A stretch of DNA of 49,948 nt from Zygnema cylindricum (lineage: Eukaryota; Streptophyta; Zygnematophyceae; Zygnematales; Zygnemataceae), in contig JBBHKE010000252.1 in NCBI GenBank assembly GCA_037447655.1, positions 1-49,948 on the forward strand, written 5' to 3'. The notes under the pieces are model-generated. The model saw only the letters and a program-made list of their open reading frames with translations. It ran no database searches and was not told the DNA's origin. This document shows, piece after piece, positions 44,084-49,948 of the stretch. Both the position numbers and the translations under genes were made by a program. Each line of letters opens with the position of its first letter. Positions within the stretch are counted from its first letter, which is position 1.

Positions 44084-47000
44084 ATGTATGTATATATGTA
44101 TATATATAAACCCGACGGTACATATGTATTGTTCGTATGTATGGATCCGTACATAGTTACGGCTGAACTTTTTTAGTGTTCAGTTGCAACAGGCATCCCA
44201 CGTGGGACAAAACTCGACACCCACACTAATTCTGGTGATGTATTGTTTTTAAGTCAGAGATTTTCAGAAAATAAAATAAAATGTAAACTAAAAAAATAAA
44301 TTAATAACATGATAAAAAAAGAAGAACCCGGTAAGCAAATAGCTATAGGTACTCAGGTAAAAGAATCAGCGGAAAATAATAGGCTTTAACAGGGGAAATA
44401 GTTTTCACATCAGTTTAAAAGGAACGTTTGATGCATTAGTGGGTAACTATCAAAATGCAACACTAATGTATTATACTTTTCCATTGAAATCTAGTTTACG
44501 CCATGGTTTTTGATAAAAGTTTTACTATTGATGCTCATTTTGGTCTTTGGGTATTGTGGTCCAGCCTTTTTACCGTGGTTCTCAAACCTTTCATAATGGG
44601 TTAATGGGCTTTTTGGAAGCTGATTTTCTTGAGCCTTGTCCTAACAAACAAGGATTTCAACGTTCCTTTTTGTTCGTCCATTTGGAATCCTGGCTTCGAC
44701 GTACGGCACAAGAATATTGGTAAGGATTCTAACAATTCAGATAATTTAAATTGACACCAGTACACCGCCCATCGCTATTAGAGTTATTGGTTTATTATGT
44801 TTTATTATGTTACCATCTTATCAGAAATAATTACACTAAATTATGTGTTTCCACGCTGCTCATTATGAGTCACTTAACTATAGTGTTATTGACATTAATT
44901 TATGAGGTTGGGTCAAAAAAATGCAATTTCACAAACTAGAGTTATTGACTCTAATAACAATGGGCAATTATTAATGATGTCCGCGAAATTCATGAACTAA
45001 GCTTTTCGTTAGTCTGTAAATATGAATCAATAAATATGAATAAACTGTGTAATGGACCTTGTTTTGGAAAATTGTACAACATTAGTGTGGAAAAGTAAGC
45101 TGATGGAGTGAATGCAAACTCCCTAACTTAGTCCACACTAGTTACTGTGTATTTTGGTACTGAGGCAAGTTTTCACCTTTTTTCGCTATTACAGTTATTT
45201 GTGTGAAGGTTACATCAAAAGCAACTATAATAATTTAGGAGGTGTTATTAACATTTATGTGATTTTTGCTCAAAAAAATGCACAATGACGCATTAGACTA
45301 GACTATGAAGTATAATTGTTTAAAAAATTTCTTCTGTTCTGTTTGCTCTGTATTTTTGCTTGTTTTTTTTTCTGTTTGTATTTTGATTGTGTTCTATTGG
45401 TGTTCAGTTTGGCTTCTGTTTGTGGTCTGTTTTGGGTCTGTTTGTTTATGTTTTGATTCTCTTTTGATTCTGTTTTGATTTTGTATCGATTCTGTATTGA
45501 TTCTGGACTGGTTCCAGATTGATTCTATATTGGTTCTATTTTCAATCTGTTTTTAATTTGTTTTTAATTTTGTTTTAGTCTGTTTTTTTCCTTTTTTTTC
45601 TATTTTTTTCTGTTTTATTTTTGTTTTGTTCATTTTTTGTTTATTTTGTCCCACTTTTGTTCACGTTTTGTTCCGTTTTTGTTCCGTTTGTTGCAGGGAA
45701 AGTCATTTTCAGCTCCTCCATACCCCAATTAAATCGTTTGTTTTTATTCCTCAAAAGGCATCTTACAGAGGAGAGACAAATCCGATAAAGAAGCCTAGTC
45801 CAAACCTTACAAAATCTTTAAAACTGCTTAAAGGTACAGTTCCTTTGAAAAATTCAATAAAATGAAACTTTCTAAGGCATGATTTATGCAATATGTGCTT
45901 GAGAACACCATTTCAAGTGGTGCTAGATGATCAATTAAAACATGTTAAAACGTGTTTAAACATGTTTTTTGTTTAACATCAATTAAAACATGTTTTTTGT
46001 GAAAACATTTGTAACATACTATATAAGCGATAGGAAAGGCCCTTTAGTGCCATCACAAAATCACTCCATTTGTATCGGTTCAAAATGCAAATAGCTTTTC
46101 CATATGAAGAAAGGTGGGAATATCTGAACTTTTTAAAAAGACATATTTTTCCATGGTTTTTGAACTTTTGTTCAATAGTGACTTCTAACTCTTTGAGCTC
46201 GGCCTCCCTGTTCTTTTTTTCAGTTTGTAAGTGAACATGTTGCTATATAGATATAATAATACAATTTTTTGGTGGGTTATTTGATACGAAAACACATCAC
46301 TTTCAAATTCACGCGATGACCGTATTATTGGTTGTGAAATTGACAAAATTGTTGGACATTTTCGTGTGGAAACTGGACAGATCAGAAAATGAAAACCGAA
46401 AGGAGATGCAAGATGGAGATAAAAAAGATGGTTTCATCAGATGGTTTCCAGGATGAGTTAGAGTTATATAAAACTTCTCTGGAAAAACAAAGTAAATATC
46501 CAATTGAATGTGAAAAGGAGCCTGTTTTGGTGTCTTTCTTGGATAGTTTGGCGGATGTCGCTGCAAATTTTACGGAAATGGAATCATTTGAGAAAAAAAC
46601 GAGCAAAAACGAAGGGGAACGAGAGATAAAAGAAGATGAAAAGGAGAATCAAGAAGGTCAGAGAGGTAGTGATGAAGTGGGCTTAACTCCAGTTGCTTCT
46701 TTTGGAGAGAAGGAAGGGACTAAGAAAGTAGTAGTGACGATGAAAGGAAAGGAATGTGGAAAGAGGAGGAGAGGTTTAGAGGAACAAGTGCAACAAGAGA
46801 AGAGGATTAAACAGCAGAAGACAGGGGTGGAAAAGGAAAAGGAAAGGAAACAAGGGAAGGAAAATAGAATGGGAAAGCAAAAAGAAAAGGGAGAAAGGGA
46901 TAGGGAGAAGGAGAAGGAGAAGGAAAAGAAAATGGAAATAGGGGTAGAGGTGGAACAAGAGTTGAGTATTGAACAGAAAGAGAAAGAGGCGGAAAAGGAA

Positions 47001-48275
47001 ATGGAAATGGAAAACGAAATGGAAAACGAAATGGAAATGGAAACGAAAAGCAAAATGGAAAAGAAAAATGGAAAGGAAAACGGGAAAAAAATTGAAAAGG
47101 AAAAAGTAGAGTTAGTAGGTGAACAAGACTTCAGCATTGGACAAAAAGAGGGAGAGGTGGAAAAAGAGAAAGACAAGGAAAGGAACAATGAACTAGAAAA
47201 GAAAGTGGAAAGTAAAGGAGAAAAGACAAAGGGAGAATTGGAAAGAGTTTTGGAAGAGATGAAGATAAATGATTGGATAGGAGAAGAGGAAACAGCAAAA
47301 CAAGAGAAAGAGAGAATGAGAGTTCCAGAACTAGAAAATAATTCGGGACAAAGTTTTGGTAAAGATGATGAAAAAATGGGTATTGAGGATAAGTCCATGA
47401 TAGAAGAGGAAGGAGAGGGCTCTGGTAGTGAAGTAGAGAAGGATAGTGAAGTAGAGGGGAAGGAGAGGAACGTAGGGAAAAAGTCGTATTTTGGTAAAAA
47501 ATCAAGTCATGGACTTATGACGGCTGTGGGGATAGAGGGAGAGAAGAGACTGAAAGTGAATAATGGGGAAGGAGGACATAATGGATTTGAAGGAGAGGCG
47601 GTTGTTTCAGCCTATGAAGATGGAGTGTCTATGGAGAAAGGAGAGAGGGAAAAGAGTGGGGAAAATGGAGGAATAGACTGTAAGAATGGGAATCTGAAAG
47701 AAGGTGGAGATTCTTGGATAGGAGGTTTTCAAAGGAAAAGAAAAAGGTGTGGAGGGAGGGAAGGATCTAAAAATGGGGTTTTGGAAAACTTTTGTGGAGT
47801 GAGGATAAGAGGAGGGAAAATTCCCGCTAACGGGAGAGTTCGTTGGGAACATGGAGAAAAGAAAATCGTAAAATTGAAGATGAGATATTTGGATGAACTT
47901 CGTGACGTCCAAACGGGAGAGGGAGAGACAAAGAGGGAGAGGGGGGGAAAAGAAATGCGACCTGTAAAAAGTCGGAAAGTGATGGCTCGAGGAATTTCTG
48001 ACAATGTTGGAGGAGCGAGGGAATCTGGAGAGGAAAGAGTTTGTGTATATAAGAGAAGAGTTTTCCAGAGGGAATCTACAGTTTTAGGAGCAGAAAACGA
48101 AGGAGACGGTAGTAATTATGGGAAGGAGAGGGAGAGGAAGAGGATGAGGGAAGATCACACAGGTGGCCTACATCAAAATGGAGTGGACGAGGATTTTCTG
48201 GAAGTAAATGTAGAAAATAAAGAATACAGAGAGAGAGAAAAAAATGATCATCAAATTTCAACCCAATCAAAGTAA
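25030..48275 (+). CDS. MORC: MORC-family GHKL ATPase, 15 exons, predicted 1,856 residues
   Basis: Exons: 25030-27385, 27641-27721, 28198-28232, 28578-28656, 29124-29201, 30254-30329, 30851-30929, 34209-34340, 35123-35221, 35919-36008, 36533-36718, 37220-37312, 44565-44719, 45697-45833, 46381-48275. All introns are GT-AG and every junction keeps phase, giving 5,571 nt. Residues 786-928 are the GHKL ATPase (HKWAFG, DLLDNS at 816-821, DDGPGM at 851-856, RLGAD at 887-891, GLLSYTFF). Residues 929-1180 are the S5 domain ([54 protein letters not shown]). A Glu/Lys-rich tail follows. Plant MORCs act in nuclear chromatin compaction and transposon silencing with the RNA-directed DNA methylation pathway. 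Oddities: the protein is over twice the usual plant length, Asp816 stands where GHKL enzymes have Glu, GSS (878-880) replaces GNG, and Met1128 follows NRLI where Lys/Arg is usual. Family call is firm; ATPase activity is doubtful. Confidence 0.93.
25292..25434 (+). repeat. 21-bp coding minisatellite (heptad repeat) in exon 1
   Basis: Seven near-identical 21-bp units containing AACCCTAAAGAA or AACCTTAAAGAA, translating to xNxN[PL]KE. Each full unit holds an AAACCCTAA-like (telo-box) word. The same word in reverse orientation builds the degenerate tandem array in intron 12 (38150-38340). Confidence 0.85.
27641..30929 (+). other. MORC: MORC exons 2-7: GHKL ATPase domain
   Basis: Six short exons (81, 35, 79, 78, 76, 79 nt). 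Exon 2 has [17 protein letters not shown]; exon 3 has [12 protein letters not shown], motif I with Asn820 kept but Asp816 in place of the Glu base; exon 4 has GATFVNVD; exon 5 has DDGPGM, motif II with Asp and glycines kept. The exon 5/6 join gives [17 protein letters not shown], aligned without gaps to the family's GQYGNGFKTSTMRLGAD, so two residues of the glycine/lysine lid are changed. Exon 7 has IGLLSYTFF. The introns (476, 345, 467, 1052, 521 bp) hold no recognisable gene. Confidence 0.9.
30930..34208 (+). other. MORC intron 7 (3.3 kb) with a decayed coding-like fragment
   Basis: GT...AG intron. At 31930-32290 the + strand has coding-like stretches in two frames ([20 protein letters not shown] and [20 protein letters not shown]) split by a TGA and a frame change. 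I do not recognise a family. A 14-bp tandem duplication (AACCTATCAATGTC) is at about 31698-31725. Near 33905-33950 lies one copy of the dispersed TIR-like motif. Nothing else is seen. Confidence 0.4.
34209..37312 (+). other. MORC: MORC exons 8-12: S5 (transducer) domain
   Basis: Exons of 132, 99, 90, 186 and 93 nt, all phase 0. They read [14 protein letters not shown] and [10 protein letters not shown] (exon 8), [14 protein letters not shown] (9), [14 protein letters not shown] (10), [19 protein letters not shown] (11) and [16 protein letters not shown] (12), in the order known for MORC S5 domains. Introns between them are 782, 697, 524 and 501 bp and show only AT-rich sequence. Intron 9 has a TTTTACCCATA/TATGGGTAAAA inverted repeat at about 35593-35674. 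Confidence 0.9.
38150..38340 (+). repeat. Degenerate GGGTTCTTTTA tandem array
   Basis: About 15 imperfect units of 10-13 bp built around GGGTTCTTTT and TTTTAGGGTT. It contains TTTAGGG words but not in the uninterrupted 7-bp register of a plant telomere. The - strand reads AACCCTAAAAGAACCC, close to the exon 1 minisatellite. Confidence 0.75.
39609..43353 (+). repeat. 3.7-kb polypurine GGGAGA satellite tract
   Basis: Almost every base on the + strand is A or G for about 3.7 kb. The main unit is GGGAGA, mixed with GGGGGA, GAGAGA and AAGGGA variants. Rare pyrimidine-bearing islands recur as landmarks: GAGATTGTGGGAGGTAGGGA near 39772, 40470, 41807 and 43146, and GTGAGGGAAAGGGAGACAG near 39678, 41122 and (with an extra G) 42602, showing a higher-order structure. 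The long open frames on both strands arise because the repeat rarely makes stops. Confidence 0.95.
42686..42844 (+). repeat. Uninterrupted (GGAGAA)n run
   Basis: About 26 perfect tandem GGAGAA units inside the purine tract, the most homogeneous part, ending at a 4-bp register slip (AAGGAAGG) near 42844. Homogeneity suggests recent expansion. Confidence 0.9.
43977..44110. repeat. (TA)n / TATG-rich microsatellite
   Basis: AT dinucleotide-rich run with TATATTAT and TATGTATA variants near the 3' end of intron 12. Open frames there (poly-Ile/Tyr) are artefacts. Confidence 0.9.
44565..45833 (+). other. MORC: MORC exons 13-14: end of S5 domain
   Basis: Exon 13 (155 nt) starts PFYRGS and contains [20 protein letters not shown] and LRRTAQEYW, matching the family's GVVGVLEAxFIEP...KDYW block. 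The Trp codon is split TG|G across intron 13 (977 bp, T-rich with a degenerate TTTTGATTCTG array at 45360-45540). Exon 14 (137 nt) continues ESHFQLL and becomes basic ([15 protein letters not shown]). Intron 14 (547 bp) holds nothing recognisable. Confidence 0.88.
46381..48275 (+). other. MORC: MORC exon 15: Glu/Lys-rich C-terminal tail
   Basis: 630 residues in one exon, phase-matched to exon 14 (codon AAA G|AT). The first 70 residues are mixed. About residues 1300-1540 are a charged EK/ME-rich stretch (units such as [13 protein letters not shown]), predicted as long coiled coil or single alpha-helix. The rest is Gly/Glu/Arg/Lys-rich. MORC proteins often end in a coiled coil that mediates dimerisation, but this tail is unusually long. 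The TAA stop (48273-48275) lies inside a perfect donor-like GTAAGT, so a further exon cannot be excluded. Confidence 0.8.
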
Positions 48276-49892
48276 GTGCAGGAAAGAAAGATCAAGATAG
48301 GGCAAATTACAGCTAAAAACCAAAAACTAAAACATAACAAAACAAGAAAGAAAAAATGTCTATCTTCATGAAGTAAACATAGGTTCTCTGGTTGTGTTGA
48401 GCTTTGATTTCTTCAAGGGAGATTTTCAACAGTAATTACGGTGTGATTTTTTATTCGTTTTAGATTGTCGTTATATTGAGATGATAAAATGCGACAGATG
48501 TGATGGCAGAGAAGAAATATAGGAGGTATAAGGGAAAGAATACCGAATAAAGGATTGAGGATAAATTGAGGGAGAGAGGAAGAGAAGTAGATATCGGGGG
48601 AAAACTGGGAAACAAGGGAGAGTTGGGAGAGGGGAAAAGAAGCAGGAGAAAAGAGAGAGGAGAGAGGAGAGGAGAGAAAGAATGCTTCAGAGATAACTTC
48701 GTTGGACTGTCGTAATATTCCCCATATTTCCCGCTTCTTGATTTTACCAAGTCTCTTTTTGACTAAACAAAATAATATGGGGAATTGTATTTGGTCAGTT
48801 TTGAAAAACGAGATGGGGAAAACACCAAGAAAACTTCTTCAGACGAGGAGGTAAGACTGTAACCCTGAGATAATAGAAGGATATTATGAAAACGTCCTAT
48901 ATTACACTTCCTGGGAATTGTTGCTTTAGTTTTTTGGTTTTTATTTTTTCAGTTGTTTTTCTGTTTTTTGACGTTTTTGGAGGAACATTTTGAACAACTA
49001 TATCCAATAAAATTTACAAAGGCACTTGTGGAGAAAAAAAAAACGAAGAGGAAAAGAGAAAAAAGGATTGAAACAACAGAGGACGGACTGAATGACAAAT
49101 GAAATTCTGTCAACAGGATCTCAAAAATTCCTATTTTCGTAAGGCATAGATGGGCGTCTCTAAAGGATTTCCAAAAAAATTCAAGTACATTTTTGTCAAT
49201 CCCAAGGAATGACCTACGACCGGCAAAAAAATGTGGTACCTCGGTGGTTCTTTTGATGGACGCTATTCAAATAAGTCAATGTTTAGAACATTAGAGAAGA
49301 AAGTGACTGGAAAACGTTTATACATATACGTCAAATAACAAATATATAAGGACAGGCTGTACATAAGGCGATGTTTATGTAATAATATACCAATACAAAA
49401 AACATATATTGAAAAACCCGTGGTGGGAACTAGTCTGAATACAGATGAAATGAAAGGCAATTGAGATGTTGCGATTGTAGAACGGTAAGAAAGCAAGAGT
49501 TAATTCTTCTTGGTTGAAAATCTCTAGTGTACCTTACATGGTACTAGTTGTTATCCGCATATGTCTTAAGTAACACAAAGTTTTCTTGCAATTGTATTTG
49601 TTTTCCATTTGTGGCTAGATCTCGGCTTTTTTCTTTGTACACCCGAGTTGATTTCGATGAAATGTTTGCGATCCTAGCGAAGATTTACGCCATCCTTAAA
49701 ATTGTTTTCTTTTCGAATTTTATTTTAATTCATGTCTACTTCTATTCTAATTCATTCATTCTTTTTTTTTTTTATTACATCGTTGTTTAAGTTTTTATTC
49801 TGTGTTTATTTTGGTTTTACTTTAAATAATATTCTATTATTAATCTACTTTATACCATTTTTCTTTGATTTTTTTATTATATACTCCTCGCT

Positions 49893-49948
<56 letters not shown>
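48276..49948. other. Downstream non-coding region
   Basis: Likely contains the MORC 3' UTR: AATAAA-type signals occur at about 48543-48548 (GAATAAAGG) and 49006-49013 (CAATAAAAT). A GA-rich patch at 48540-48690 repeats the exon 15 composition. Small open frames (49263-49496 - strand; 49548-49790 + strand) show no domain. The window ends in a C run and a (CT)n microsatellite (about 49889-49948), so the array continues past the edge. Confidence 0.5.

Larger units (their letters stand above)
37313..44564 (+). other. MORC intron 12 (7.25 kb) hosting repeat arrays
   Basis: GT...AG intron. Contents in order: AT-rich sequence to about 38130; a degenerate tandem GGGTTCTTTTA array (about 38150-38340); GC-richer single-copy sequence with scattered AAACCCTAA words (38380-39600); a purine tract (39609-43353); AT-rich sequence; and a (TA)n microsatellite (about 43977-44110). 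I find no gene. Exon 12 ends NRLIM and exon 13 begins PFYRGS, contiguous in the family, so no exon is missing inside. Confidence 0.85.

Noticed and set aside
46658-47505. Open frames on the - strand opposite exon 15 (246 and 124 codons)
   Set aside because: Ser/Phe/Leu-rich mirror of Glu/Lys codons; no domain, and the + strand is tied into the MORC gene by splice phase.
49889-49948. A CRISPR-like or coding signal at the right edge
   Set aside because: It is a C run followed by a plain (CT)n microsatellite.

Overview
The window looks like a piece of a large, repeat-rich streptophyte (green plant lineage) nuclear genome. It has one host gene with 15 exons and GT-AG introns, Ty1/copia and Ty3/gypsy elements, tRNA-derived SINEs, a TTA-flanked MITE, plant-type AAACCCTA motifs and a kilobase-scale purine repeat. 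The gypsy element carries a cytosine methyltransferase, a combination reported before in charophyte algae and dinoflagellates. That hints at a charophyte or another non-flowering streptophyte, but I cannot fix the taxon from sequence alone.

Region 1 (about 440-20236) is a nest of retrotransposons. Copia copy A (about 440-3904, + strand) is broken and lacks most of its integrase and the RT active site. It abuts a GC-richer Ty3/gypsy element on the - strand (about 3905-11851). In element order that element reads 5' LTR/leader, Gag, zinc knuckle, aspartic protease (DTGA), a DNMT3-like C5-cytosine methyltransferase, then reverse transcriptase, which is cut off mid-domain at the junction with copia A. 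Copia copy B (about 11852-19385, + strand) follows. It is split by a young non-autonomous LTR element (14185-17787) with two 1,424-bp LTRs and a CCTCT target duplication. Copy B ends in an LTR (from 19386) that runs on into the gag start of a third partial copy.

Region 2 (about 20250-24590) is non-coding. It holds three head-to-tail tRNA-derived SINE units, a tRNA-like remnant on the - strand, and a 778-bp PIF/Harbinger-like MITE about 1.1 kb upstream of the host gene's start codon.

Region 3 (about 24590-48275, + strand) is one host gene: a MORC-family (GHKL ATPase plus S5 domain) protein predicted at 1,856 residues from 15 phase-consistent exons over 23.2 kb. It has a 785-residue N-terminal extension with two repeat arrays and a 630-residue Glu/Lys-rich tail. 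Several ATPase residues are substituted: Asp for the motif I Glu, a lost glycine in motif III, and Met where S5 domains usually have Lys/Arg. Intron 12 is 7.25 kb and contains about 3.7 kb of almost pure purine GGGAGA-type repeat. The last 1.7 kb of the window is non-coding downstream sequence ending in a (CT)n run.

Functionally, plant MORC proteins take part in transposon silencing and RNA-directed DNA methylation, while the neighbouring gypsy element carries its own methyltransferase. The proximity may be chance. The two strongest points of interest are the methyltransferase-bearing retrotransposon and the oversized MORC with an apparently altered ATPase site.
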